DNA of 47,124 bases from a virus. Position numbers and translations under genes: made by a program. Position 1 is the first letter of the stretch, and the number at the start of each line of letters is the position of its first letter. Where the stretch lies: IMG/VR virus record IMGVR_UViG_3300042731_005056, positions 1 to 47,124 of that record. One strand, written 5' to 3'. Under the pieces are notes generated by a model. It saw only the letters and a list, made by a program, of their open reading frames with translations. It did not search any database and was not told the origin of the DNA. Shown in pieces: positions 36,421 through 43,704 of the stretch.

Positions 36421-37465
36421 TCCCTAATTCTCCCATGCGCTGGTGTAACGACGCTGCTGTCTTGGGACCATACGCCCCATCTGGTTTGAGTACCCGTCCA
36501 CGGTCATGTTTGGTTTTGGCAAATGCCGAAGTGCTTCGCTGATACCAGCGCACAGCATTACGGAACGCACGTTCTCGATGGGTCCCACAATCCCCAGAGT
36601 GAAAACCCATCTGATACAGATTTATCTTGGCTTTCTCTGTGTCGTCGATCACCACGTCTGTGGGTTGCTCCCATTTCACAAGGCATTCGTCAGGTTCGTC
36701 TCGAAGCTCGTTGATTGTGTCCATCCACTCAGTGCCTTCTCCTGAATTAGGAGCCACTGTGGGAAACAATCGTGGATCGGAAATTCGTTTATCAAAGTTG
36801 TGAATGTGCTCTCGAATTTTGTGGATAGGAAAAGCTGGACCTGCGTCACGCTTGAGAGCCCACACACATTGGTGTGTGAGTATCCAATCCATGTCGAGTG
36901 CAAATGATGTCCAGGCTTGGCACAACCGTCCTACGTTGATGCAGCACAGAATCTGGTCCCATGAAAAGGACTCGACTACCTGTTTGCCATTCGGAGAGGT
37001 TACTGTAGGTTTTCCCAGGTAGGTGTCCTTGTCACCTTTGATACGTCCCACGTTGCGGCATTCGACCCCCAACGTCATGTTGTTGGTCCAGTTACCGTGC
37101 CACGTCCCTGCGTACCACGGAGCGAGGATGATCGTGGGGACAGGGAAGAACTCTTGCAGCTCTTGATCGACATTGGACCACATATCCCCAATGAGATTTT
37201 TGGGGATGCGATCAAAGATCATCACGTGGCAACTCGATCCTGTGTTGCCCCATCCAGGATGATTGAACCATTTCATGGACTTGAGGCCGTTAGCGCCTCC
37301 CGTATAGTGGTATAGTATACCGCGCGGCATGCCGTGTTTCCACGGACGGGTCCGGTTCACAGGTCGTGTCGGTGACGTCTGTAGGTTGAGCGCCTGCAGA
37401 ATGTTCCTGCTCACGTGAATCAGCTCGTTGTAAGCTTCCAACCCGTCCTTCATTGTTTTGAACAT
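36413..37465 (-). CDS. endolysin: N-acetylmuramoyl-L-alanine amidase with peptidoglycan-binding domain
   Basis: The ATG at 37465 is behind GGAGAAGAGAGCC. The 350-residue enzyme has an amidase_2 fold: RGILYHYTGGANG (zinc His 53), then HVMIFDR, and GTWHGNW (His 123) with LGVECRNVG. About 150 residues follow, then a C-terminal peptidoglycan-binding domain (INLYQMGFHSGDCGTHRERA, FRNAVRWYQR, LKPDGAYGPKTAASLHQRM). It cleaves the amide between muramic acid and the stem peptide at lysis. No signal peptide is seen, so a holin is expected. The first 45 residues overlap another frame. Confidence 0.9.
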   Translation of the reverse strand: MFKTMKDGLEAYNELIHVSRNILQALNLQTSPTRPVNRTRPWKHGMPRGILYHYTGGANGLKSMKWFNHPGWGNTGSSCHVMIFDRIPKNLIGDMWSNVDQELQEFFPVPTIILAPWYAGTWHGNWTNNMTLGVECRNVGRIKGDKDTYLGKPTVTSPNGKQVVESFSWDQILCCINVGRLCQAWTSFALDMDWILTHQCVWALKRDAGPAFPIHKIREHIHNFDKRISDPRLFPTVAPNSGEGTEWMDTINELRDEPDECLVKWEQPTDVVIDDTEKAKINLYQMGFHSGDCGTHRERAFRNAVRWYQRSTSAFAKTKHDRGRVLKPDGAYGPKTAASLHQRMGELGII

Positions 37466-37796
37466 GGCTCTCTTCTCCAGCACGGCTAGCCGCCTCAACA
37501 GCCAGCTCGAAGTCTCGCAGTGCTAAGCGCATGCGAACCGTTTGCAGGTTCTTGTGCTCGAACTCCTCTTCAGCGACACCTTGTTCTAGCTGCTTCTCGT
37601 TGAGTTTAACCCAATCGTTGAGAGCTTGGGTAATGTCTAGCGCCAATGCGGGATCGATTATCAAATGAAATGCGCCCGAGGTATGTATCTCGGCGTGCAG
37701 CAAAGCAGACTGTTGACGGAGACGTTCAACTTGTCTGTCGGTAGCTCGAACAGTAGGACGGTGCTTGTGCTTTTTGAGGATCGCAGTCTCATTCAT
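37290..37796 (-). CDS. hypothetical protein overlapping the endolysin gene
   Basis: ATG at 37796 has GGAAGGAGCC before it. The 168-residue product (MNETAILKKHKHRPTVRATD) is helical and coherent for about 110 residues (ALDITQALNDWVKLNEKQL, RMRLALRDFELAVEAASRAG). The remaining 58 residues overlap the endolysin start in another frame and look less protein-like. The stop nevertheless lies at 37290, so the overlap of about 175 nt is real if both starts are right. A sequencing frameshift near 37470 is an alternative. Function is unknown. Confidence 0.6.
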   Translation of the reverse strand: MNETAILKKHKHRPTVRATDRQVERLRQQSALLHAEIHTSGAFHLIIDPALALDITQALNDWVKLNEKQLEQGVAEEEFEHKNLQTVRMRLALRDFELAVEAASRAGEESHVQNNEGRVGSLQRADSREQEHSAGAQPTDVTDTTCEPDPSVETRHAARYTIPLYGRR

Positions 37797-37816
37797 GGCT
37801 GGCTCCTTCCTTTGGG

Positions 37817-38377
37817 CTACCCCCAGTAGGCTTTCTGTTTCTTCTCTTTCATTGCTTCTTTGAATGTGATCCACTTCTTGGTCAATTTCTCCCAACGATG
37901 CAGAACCTCCTTTGGGTCCATCTTCGAGATGCTGATCAGTTTCCATTCACAACCAGCATCGTATTCTCCATTCCAATCAGGACCTGAATACCAGGCATCA
38001 AATCTCACCAAAAACGGTTGTTCTGGAGCAACACCGTGATGAAGCGCCCAGTCTGAAAAAGGAAAATCGCAACGCCAGTTGATTCCCCAGTCAATGAAAT
38101 CCCACCTGCTGCCTTCCAACTCGTACTCCAACCACGTCATACGAGGTTGGCCGTCTTTGGTAAGTGGAGGATCAAACTGTGGATAGTCTGACAAGATGCT
38201 AGGTTCAAGATCGTAGTCTTCGTTAGGCACCAGCTCTAGCCAAATGAAACAACTCAGGTTGTGCTTGCCAAAGAAGATCCCAGGCCAACCCGCGTTCACA
38301 TATTCGCGTTCAGGTAGGTCACATTGGTGCATGGGCTTCCAATGAGTCATTAGTGGCTTCAATTTTGGACAGGCCAT
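37817..38377 (-). CDS. hypothetical protein ending in a KAYWG tail
   Basis: The start is taken at the ATG at 38377, inside the end of the previous gene. The 186-residue product (MACPKLKPLMTHWKPMHQC) is Trp- and Asp-rich and beta-like (FIWLELVPNEDYDLEPSIL, TWLEYELEGSRWDFIDWG, LVRFDAWYSGPDWNGEYD). It ends FKEAMKEKKQKAYWG, a clear copy of the basic/AYW tail also found at 2734, 21558 and 41297. The body resembles no family I know. The next gene begins 21 nt later with its own ribosome site, so the tail is not a by-product of a ribosome site. Confidence 0.68.
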   Translation of the reverse strand: MACPKLKPLMTHWKPMHQCDLPEREYVNAGWPGIFFGKHNLSCFIWLELVPNEDYDLEPSILSDYPQFDPPLTKDGQPRMTWLEYELEGSRWDFIDWGINWRCDFPFSDWALHHGVAPEQPFLVRFDAWYSGPDWNGEYDAGCEWKLISISKMDPKEVLHRWEKLTKKWITFKEAMKEKKQKAYWG

Positions 38378-38655
38378 GTAGGACCAGGAAGATCGTGATC
38401 TGAAGGATCCACTAGTGACATATGCACCCGACAAAGACCGTCTTCTTTTTCCTCAAGCCCTCGAACACAGACAACACGTGCTGTGACGTTTGGATAGAAA
38501 GTTGCTTCGTGGAGAATGTGTTCTCTTGTATCGTCTAGCATACGAACTACAAATGGTTGATCGTGCGACATATCTACAACGCAACTTCCACAGAGACATT
38601 TGTTCTTGGTTTCAACGTCCACGTCTTTGTCGCACTTCATACACTTTGGTTTCAT
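38359..38655 (-). CDS. zinc-binding hypothetical protein
   Basis: This 98-residue protein begins MKPKCMKCDKDVDVETKNK and completes a four-Cys site with CLCGSC near residue 20-25. The rest is beta-rich (QPFVVRMLDDTREHILHEA, VTARVVCVRGLEEKEDGLC). The layout, an N-terminal ribbon and a small beta domain, is common in phage accessory proteins of unknown role. A good AGGAGAG site precedes the ATG. Confidence 0.68.
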   Translation of the reverse strand: MKPKCMKCDKDVDVETKNKCLCGSCVVDMSHDQPFVVRMLDDTREHILHEATFYPNVTARVVCVRGLEEKEDGLCRVHMSLVDPSDHDLPGPTWPVQN

Positions 38656-38665
38656 ATTGACTCTC

Positions 38666-38902
38666 CTATCTTCTTGTCCTCGTTAGCAAACGAAACAACG
38701 TGCGCCTCCACCCAATTGCCCAAACAGCTCTGTAGTGCCCAAAGCCGCATTCGGGACAAGCTCGCTGTTCACCTACGAAGACACGTTCGCAGCGTGCACA
38801 AACTCGGAGTGCTCGTGACCACCATTTACTGATCTTCTCATGGATCAGATATCCAATAACAAACGCAAGCAGAACAAACACCCAAAGGCACACTTCAGTC
38901 AT
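38666..38902 (-). CDS. single-helix membrane protein with zinc ribbon
   Basis: ATG at 38902 follows GAGATCGG. The 78-residue product has one membrane helix (VCLWVFVLLAFVIGYLIH, residues 4-21), a basic turn, then a ribbon CARCERVFVGEQRACPECGF and a basic end (RRTLFRLLTRTRR). The ribbon would lie in the cytoplasm under the positive-inside rule. An ATG 12 codons upstream is possible. It is separated from the next gene by the pentamer array. Function is unknown. Confidence 0.65.
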   Translation of the reverse strand: MTEVCLWVFVLLAFVIGYLIHEKISKWWSRALRVCARCERVFVGEQRACPECGFGHYRAVWAIGWRRTLFRLLTRTRR

Positions 38903-38958
38903 TTTTCCGATCTCGGTTTTGTTTGGAACTAACAGCATGTCCAAACCCTTGGATTGGT

Positions 38959-39158
38959 GCGCAATGCTACACAGCGCATCACTTCGCTTCGCTCTGCTAG
39001 GCAACGCTGCGCGTCACTAAGCATAGCCCGACAGCGCATCACCCGGCTCGGCCCGGCTACACAGCGCTATACATCGCCCGACCTGGCACGGCCTAGCTTC
39101 GCTCGGCATAGCTTTGCAATGCAGTGCTCTGCTCGGCTCGGCATAGCTCTGCATCGCT
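38959..39158. repeat. degenerate pentanucleotide array, 40 in-phase units
   Basis: Exactly 40 consecutive 5-mers of the form NNRCN fill the whole gap between two genes. Position 4 is C in all 40 units, position 3 is always A or G, and position 5 is mostly T or A (GCGCA ATGCT ACACA...). There is no indel in 200 bp. The period is not three, so it is not coding. It ends at the stop codon of the gene at 39157. Two units equal about one helical turn, so C-R steps recur on one DNA face. Confidence 0.9.
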
Positions 39159-39723
39159 ACGAGATCTTCCATTTGTTAACTACAAATCTTCCAAATGGAC
39201 CTTTCCGATCAGGTCTAAAATCTCCGAGTCCAATTCGTTTTCCAGCAGCATCCACGATCTGCCGCAGAAGTTCTTTGGTCATAAGCTCTGTGTCTATCTC
39301 AAGTGAGAACACAAGCTCCCAGTCATGAAAACACGGACGATGGCACAAGATACGTCCGCCAGTTGCTGGGATGCGCACAGGACGTGTATCAACTCCCCAG
39401 CTATCTTTAGACTTCAAAGGGATACAAAGTTCTTGGATCCACACACATGCTGGAATGAGGGAAGATTTTTGCGTTGTTACCTTTGCCCTTCCTGCTTTGA
39501 AAAACTTCCCAGCTTCAGTGATGCAAGACATGAGATTAGGACCGGGTATGATCAGCTTTCCACTTTCGTCCTTGTACAGCTTTTTCTCAGCTTGCTCCTT
39601 TGGCGATCCTTGTTGCCCAACTCCTGCTGGTCTAGATCCAGAAGTAGCCACCATTTGAGCTTCGTCTGTGAACCTGTTGCATAGTAACGGACTAACTCCC
39701 TGAATTGTGACATTCGCAAACAT
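39157..39723 (-). CDS. conserved protein of unknown function with GLGDFRP motif
   Basis: ATG at 39723 follows AAGGGAG. The 188-residue protein begins MFANVTIQGVSPLLCNRF and continues with EKKLYKDESGKLIIPGPNL, an AGKFFKAGRAKVTTQKSSL block, DTRPVRIPATGGR, and a conserved end AGKRIGLGDFRPDRKGPFG. I have seen this set of motifs in phage and bacterial proteins of unknown function. The Gly-rich end recalls RAMP-type folds, but I cannot prove the link. A nucleic-acid role is possible. The pentamer array begins directly after its stop. Confidence 0.72.
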   Translation of the reverse strand: MFANVTIQGVSPLLCNRFTDEAQMVATSGSRPAGVGQQGSPKEQAEKKLYKDESGKLIIPGPNLMSCITEAGKFFKAGRAKVTTQKSSLIPACVWIQELCIPLKSKDSWGVDTRPVRIPATGGRILCHRPCFHDWELVFSLEIDTELMTKELLRQIVDAAGKRIGLGDFRPDRKGPFGRFVVNKWKIS

Positions 39724-39797
39724 TGCGAAACTCCCTTCTAAATGCGCCTGGTACAAACCAAGCCACTGCTTCGCACCGTAGCGCTGTGCGCCTTTCA

Positions 39798-41300
39798 CTA
39801 CTTTCCTATTTCGATCTTGAAACACTCCTCAGCACGATAGTCGTGCAACCGCTTCATCGAATGTCGAGTGAGGTACGGATGTGTAAAATCTGCTGTGTCG
39901 ATGACTGTTAGGTGATCAACGTTACCTCCTTTTCGCAATCCACGTCCAACGCGCTGCAGTGTCCGAATGGAAGACTTGCCTCCTCCAGCCAAGACCAGCG
40001 CGTCGATGTTTGGGATGTCCACACCTTCATCCAGGATGGACGTAGCAATGATCACTTTCAGCTCCCCTTTGCGAAAGTCATCAAGTGCTTTCTGACGAAC
40101 CTCTGAAGTCTCTTGACCGTTGATGAACTGGTGAGGGATGAAACCTTGCTGGGGGGATTGCCACAACTTCGCATCGAGAATCTCACCGTGTTTGATCTCC
40201 TTGACCAACATCAACACAGAGAGACCTTGGTTCACCAATTCAGCGGTCAACAGACACAGTTTGGTGTTCCGCCACGTGTTTTCAACGATGCCTAGCTGAT
40301 AGACTTCTTGCCACTTGGTTCGTTTGGCAATCACAGGTTTGGTGATCTTGTGAACCTGTATGGTGGGCTGAACACTGATCCCGCGATCAATGAGTTCCTT
40401 GTTGCGCACCGTGTGAGCCACGGGTCCGGTCACCCCGATGAGTCTGAGATCGGCTCCGTCGCTGCGTTTGAGCGGTGTTCCACTGAGCCCAAAACGGTAA
40501 TAGGCATCACAGAAACGCATGACCTGGTACCAGGAGTCACTGGCGACGTGATGACATTCGTCAGCAAAAACCACCTTCACGCTCTTGAGGAAGTTGCGAC
40601 ACTCATCCTTGCCGATCCGAGCGTACAACGTGTCCACTGTGGCCACGGTGACCCACCGTCCTGGGTTCCAGGCGCCGTCACCCACGACCCCCACATCCCG
40701 CGAGTCGTTGGGCTGCAACCCCAGGTAGGCCCGAAACATCTTGGAGGTCTGCCGCAGCAGCTCCAAGTTCGGGACCATGAACAACGTTGGCAGACGCAAC
40801 ATCTTGATAACTAAGGCAGAAATGACAGTCTTGCCCCCGTTAGTGGCTACAGCGGCTACTCCGCGACGAGCTGCGACCAGCGCTTGGGCACACTCGGGCT
40901 GGTAGTCAAACGGGTAGTCGAACCGGACTCCCTGCAGAGACAGCCCTGAGACTGGCTGTGGCTGCCCAGGACAGTTCCTCTGGTCATCAACCTGCACCTG
41001 GACCTGCTCTTTGCGCAGCGCCTTGAGGACGATTTGGGTGAGCCCTGCAGGGAAGGTGCGGGTGACCTGCTTGAACAGCTTGATTCGCCCATCCCACTGC
41101 TTGGACCTGTACTGTGCCGTGAACCGGTAGCCCGGCTGCAGGTAAGATGTGGCATCCAGGATGGGTTGAACCGGAAAGGTGCCCTCGATTTTGGCGTCCG
41201 TCCCCTGGATCACGATGGTGCAGCTGTACTGCTTGCCAATGGCCTTGGTTGCCCGCGCCTTGGATTGCTGGTGAAGCTTCGTGTAGTTCAATCGGCTCAC
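39798..41300 (-). CDS. uvsW: UvsW-like SF2 helicase
   Basis: This 500-residue helicase has an N-terminal domain (to about 125). Then come the SF2 motifs: AVATNGGKT (Walker A, 152-158), VFADECHH (DECH box, 247-250), LSGTPLKR (motif III, about 272) and, in the second RecA lobe, IIATSILDEGVDIP and TLQRVGRGLRKGG (motif VI). T4 UvsW unwinds R-loops and branched recombination intermediates and switches replication mode, and this protein should do the same. It begins at a GTG (41300) that overlaps the upstream stop, with GGGAG 8 nt before it. Confidence 0.9.
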   Translation of the reverse strand: MSRLNYTKLHQQSKARATKAIGKQYSCTIVIQGTDAKIEGTFPVQPILDATSYLQPGYRFTAQYRSKQWDGRIKLFKQVTRTFPAGLTQIVLKALRKEQVQVQVDDQRNCPGQPQPVSGLSLQGVRFDYPFDYQPECAQALVAARRGVAAVATNGGKTVISALVIKMLRLPTLFMVPNLELLRQTSKMFRAYLGLQPNDSRDVGVVGDGAWNPGRWVTVATVDTLYARIGKDECRNFLKSVKVVFADECHHVASDSWYQVMRFCDAYYRFGLSGTPLKRSDGADLRLIGVTGPVAHTVRNKELIDRGISVQPTIQVHKITKPVIAKRTKWQEVYQLGIVENTWRNTKLCLLTAELVNQGLSVLMLVKEIKHGEILDAKLWQSPQQGFIPHQFINGQETSEVRQKALDDFRKGELKVIIATSILDEGVDIPNIDALVLAGGGKSSIRTLQRVGRGLRKGGNVDHLTVIDTADFTHPYLTRHSMKRLHDYRAEECFKIEIGK

Positions 41301-41794
41301 CAGTAAGCTCCCTTCTTTCGTCGCTTCATAGCTTCAGCGAATTCGCTTTCAGGTTTCTCTTTTTCAGCTTTGGCTATTTCGTGCTCAAAGCCCCACTTGG
41401 GCTCGCACAGTGACGACAAAAACTGAGTCAGTTGGGTCATCATCAGTTCTTCATCTGAAGGAATGCCTTCGGTGGTCACCAAGTGACTTACCAAATAGTC
41501 TGCCCCTCCTCTGACCTTTTCTTCGATAACTTCTTGCATGTGGTCAAAGGCAGGAATGATTCCCGATCCTCTATACGCTTCAGCGTTGCCCTGAATGATT
41601 TCAGTCCCTCGTGGAAACTTCCACGACTTCATCACTACCCACACTGAGGTAGCGGCCACAGGAAGCTTGAACAGTGTGACCCAGTACGTGGCCTTTTTCG
41701 CCCACGTCTTTCGTAAGGCCACCGTTGCTATCGCTGTGGCTCCTGACAAACCATCTTGATCTGTTTCGATCTTTGATACGCTTTTGTGGTCCAT
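41297..41794 (-). CDS. hypothetical protein ending in a GAYW tail
   Basis: The 165-residue protein (MDHKSVSKIETDQDGLSGAT) has a hydrophobic central segment (WVTLFKLPVAATSVWVVM) and a helical second half (MMTQLTQFLSSLCEPKWGF). Its final residues are FAEAMKRRKKGAYW. That tail is shared with unrelated proteins at 2734, 21558 and 37817. Upstream lie DnaA-box-like repeats and a possible promoter. The gene leads directly into the helicase gene. The body is unrecognised. A membrane or peripheral-membrane location is possible. Confidence 0.68.
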   Translation of the reverse strand: MDHKSVSKIETDQDGLSGATAIATVALRKTWAKKATYWVTLFKLPVAATSVWVVMKSWKFPRGTEIIQGNAEAYRGSGIIPAFDHMQEVIEEKVRGGADYLVSHLVTTEGIPSDEELMMTQLTQFLSSLCEPKWGFEHEIAKAEKEKPESEFAEAMKRRKKGAYW

Positions 41795-41825
41795 TTCTCT
41801 GTTCTGTGCACAGGATTTTCAACAG

Positions 41826-41871
41826 CTGTGGGTAAGTCTACTGACAAAACTACCCACAGAATTGCCCACAG
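41826..41871. promoter_or_regulatory. three DnaA-box-like repeats (CTGTGGGTA family)
   Basis: The gap 41795-41895 contains CTGTGGGTA (41826-41834), its exact reverse complement TACCCACAG (41851-41859) and TGCCCACAG (41863-41871). Read with one flanking base, the first matches the DnaA box TTATCCACA at 8 of 9 positions and the others at 7 of 9. They may be DnaA sites or operators. TATACT lies just upstream of the set on the minus strand. Confidence 0.45.
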
Positions 41872-41895
41872 TATAAGTAGTAACCGTGACGCCGG

Positions 41896-42357
41896 TCAGA
41901 TAGACGGAGATGTCTCAGCTTTTTCAGGAGGGGCAGACTTGCCTGTGAGGAAGAAACCAGAATCTGGATGGAACTCAAATAGTTCCCCACGCTGCTTGAT
42001 TTTGGACCAAGCATAGGGATTGACCGTTATCGTTCTGGGGGTCCGAAAATCCCGCCAAAACACCCCTGCTCCAATGCCAGGTAAGTTCCGTTTTTTGTAG
42101 TAGAGCACGACCAAGTTTGCGTTAGGCAACACCTGATCAAAGAGCATTCTGATCCTACCCACTAGCGCATTCATGCAGTTCCGACCCACGTGACAGGAGT
42201 TGTCTTCTCGTAGGCAGATCAGTGGCTCAATCTGAGGTGAAGATTCTCGATACAGGAAGCACTCGGGAAAGATGTCTTCTAGCTTGAAAAACGCGGTGCG
42301 GCTCGACATCACCACAAAGTACATAACTGGATTGGGTGCTATTTCACTTTCCACCAT
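41896..42357 (-). CDS. hypothetical protein
   Basis: This 153-residue protein (MVESEIAPNPVMYFVVMSSR) overlaps the HAD gene by 19 nt. It is mixed alpha/beta, with PQIEPLICLREDNSCHVGRN, then MNALVGRIRMLFDQVLPNAN, LVVLYYKKRNLPGIG and RTITVNPYAW. Two Cys, a His and several Arg are scattered, but no enzyme motif is clear. Later ATGs (codons 12 and 17) are possible starts. Family unknown. Confidence 0.65.
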   Translation of the reverse strand: MVESEIAPNPVMYFVVMSSRTAFFKLEDIFPECFLYRESSPQIEPLICLREDNSCHVGRNCMNALVGRIRMLFDQVLPNANLVVLYYKKRNLPGIGAGVFWRDFRTPRTITVNPYAWSKIKQRGELFEFHPDSGFFLTGKSAPPEKAETSPSI

Positions 42358-42791
42358 GGTTTGAACTCCGTCACCCGATCAAACGATCTGGCTTTGCCGT
42401 CGAAGTTGACAGCGAGATCATCAATGTAAACATCCGCAATGATCTTGGGTCCGCCGTCAGGAGGCTGCCATGGGTGACGATTGATGAAATCGTACGGAAT
42501 GTTGTGTTGCTCCAAGTGGAGCCTCATCTCTTCGGACTCCTGACGAACAGTCCAAATAACGATCTTCCAACCATCGGCACGCAGTTGGTTCAACTTTTCG
42601 ACAACACCTGGTATGGGGTCTCCGAATTCTCCAGTATGGGTGTAGTGGGGAAGCTTATCGATGATGGTCCCATCTAGATCTACAGCCACCAACTTAGGGC
42701 GTTCTCGGTTCCATGCGCTAGCAGCAGCAGCGCTCACGGACTTTTCCAGCTCTCTCCAAGCCGCTCGTGCTTTGATGTCGTCATAACTCAT
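42339..42791 (-). CDS. HAD-superfamily phosphatase
   Basis: ATG at 42791 follows TAGGAACATCA. The 150-residue protein has HAD motif I VAVDLDGTIID (about 36-46), a motif II region GWKIVIWTVRQE near 74 and motif IV IADVYIDDLAVN near 120. The short cap-less form fits small phage phosphatases of the hydroxymethyl/5'-nucleotidase or polynucleotide 3'-phosphatase type. Which substrate it uses cannot be read. A kinase domain is absent, so it is not a full Pnkp. Confidence 0.85.
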   Translation of the reverse strand: MSYDDIKARAAWRELEKSVSAAAASAWNRERPKLVAVDLDGTIIDKLPHYTHTGEFGDPIPGVVEKLNQLRADGWKIVIWTVRQESEEMRLHLEQHNIPYDFINRHPWQPPDGGPKIIADVYIDDLAVNFDGKARSFDRVTEFKPWWKVK

Positions 42792-42799
42792 TGATGTTC

Positions 42800-43276
42800 C
42801 TATTGTGCGATGAGCGCACCAGTTAGCACAGCCGCTGCTGCTGTCGCAACCGCAGCCACGCTCCAAGCTACCCAGCTTCCGTACCAAGGACGATTTTCAG
42901 CTTCATGTCGAAGCTTGTTTTCCTTTTCCCATTTGACAAGCAACCGTTGGTTCTCCTTGCGAAGCAACTCGTGGTCATCTGTCAACGAACTGATCTGTTT
43001 GTCCTGGTTCTCTGTCAACTCAGTACACAGCTTGACTTGCTGGTCGAGTTGAGGGATTTGCAGTCCCCAACTGCGATAGTCCGTATATATGTGGAGGATC
43101 GTTTTGAACTCCTCCAAAGAGAAGATACGGTAGCTTTCACCGTCTTCAGCAAGGATTTGTGACCCATTTGGAAGAGGAAGTAGCCCAGCCTCTGGCGAGA
43201 GCATGGACACGTTGGAATCGCCCAACGCTCCGGTTGTGCCGTGGAGAATCAGAAGTAGAACGAGTGTCTTGATCAT
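42800..43276 (-). CDS. exported coiled-coil protein with C-terminal membrane helix
   Basis: The 158-residue protein starts with a hydrophobic signal-like segment (MIKTLVLLLILHGTTGALG). It has a coiled coil over about 75-125 (QLDQQVKLCTELTENQDKQI, LLRKENQRLLVKWEKENKLR) and ends in a membrane helix (WVAWSVAAVATAAAAVLTG). This layout would place the coiled coil in the periplasm. A lysis (spanin-like) or envelope-contact role is possible. The ATG overlaps the upstream stop as CATGA. Confidence 0.7.
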   Translation of the reverse strand: MIKTLVLLLILHGTTGALGDSNVSMLSPEAGLLPLPNGSQILAEDGESYRIFSLEEFKTILHIYTDYRSWGLQIPQLDQQVKLCTELTENQDKQISSLTDDHELLRKENQRLLVKWEKENKLRHEAENRPWYGSWVAWSVAAVATAAAAVLTGALIAQ

Positions 43277-43704
43277 GGCGCTGGGATAGTGAAGGAGGTA
43301 CCACAGCGATTACAAACTACTGCGCGCAACTCACTCGGTTCGGCCTTATCCTCTGCAGCGCCCTTGACCAATACTACAGTTCCCCCTCGACCTTCCATGA
43401 ACAAAATCAGATTAGGGCATTTGCTGTTAGCGCACACCGCTTGTTTCAAACTAACCTCAGCAACAGAAACATCACGCAGAACAGGTTGCGCAATAGGCTC
43501 AGAAACGTGTTCTCGTATTTGAGAGCGCTGCTTACGTCGCTCTTCTCGAAAAGCGATCCTATCCTCTTTGGACATCGCACGAACTTTTTTAATTCGCGCT
43601 TCCAGCTTTTTCCGCCTCGCCTCGGGCATCTGTTGAAGTACGCTTTCTCTCTTTTTCTTTCTGGCGTCACTCAGTTTCGGAGTCTCTTGAACTTCTGGTG
43701 CCAT
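43273..43704 (-). CDS. basic helical protein with C-terminal zinc ribbon
   Basis: The first 70 residues of this 143-residue protein are a very basic helix (KLSDARKKKRESVLQQMPEA, RKKLEARIKKVRAMSKEDR). The last 55 contain a ribbon, CANSKCPN followed by AVVCNRCGTSFTI. It should bind nucleic acid or a charged partner. AAAGGAT precedes the ATG. It overlaps both neighbours. Family unknown. Confidence 0.68.
   Translation of the reverse strand: MAPEVQETPKLSDARKKKRESVLQQMPEARRKKLEARIKKVRAMSKEDRIAFREERRKQRSQIREHVSEPIAQPVLRDVSVAEVSLKQAVCANSKCPNLILFMEGRGGTVVLVKGAAEDKAEPSELRAVVCNRCGTSFTIPAP

Noticed and set aside
38954-39328. Plus-strand Arg/Ser/Ala-rich frame
   Set aside because: It is a by-product of the pentamer array, whose period is five rather than three; the rest is antisense to the gene at 39157.
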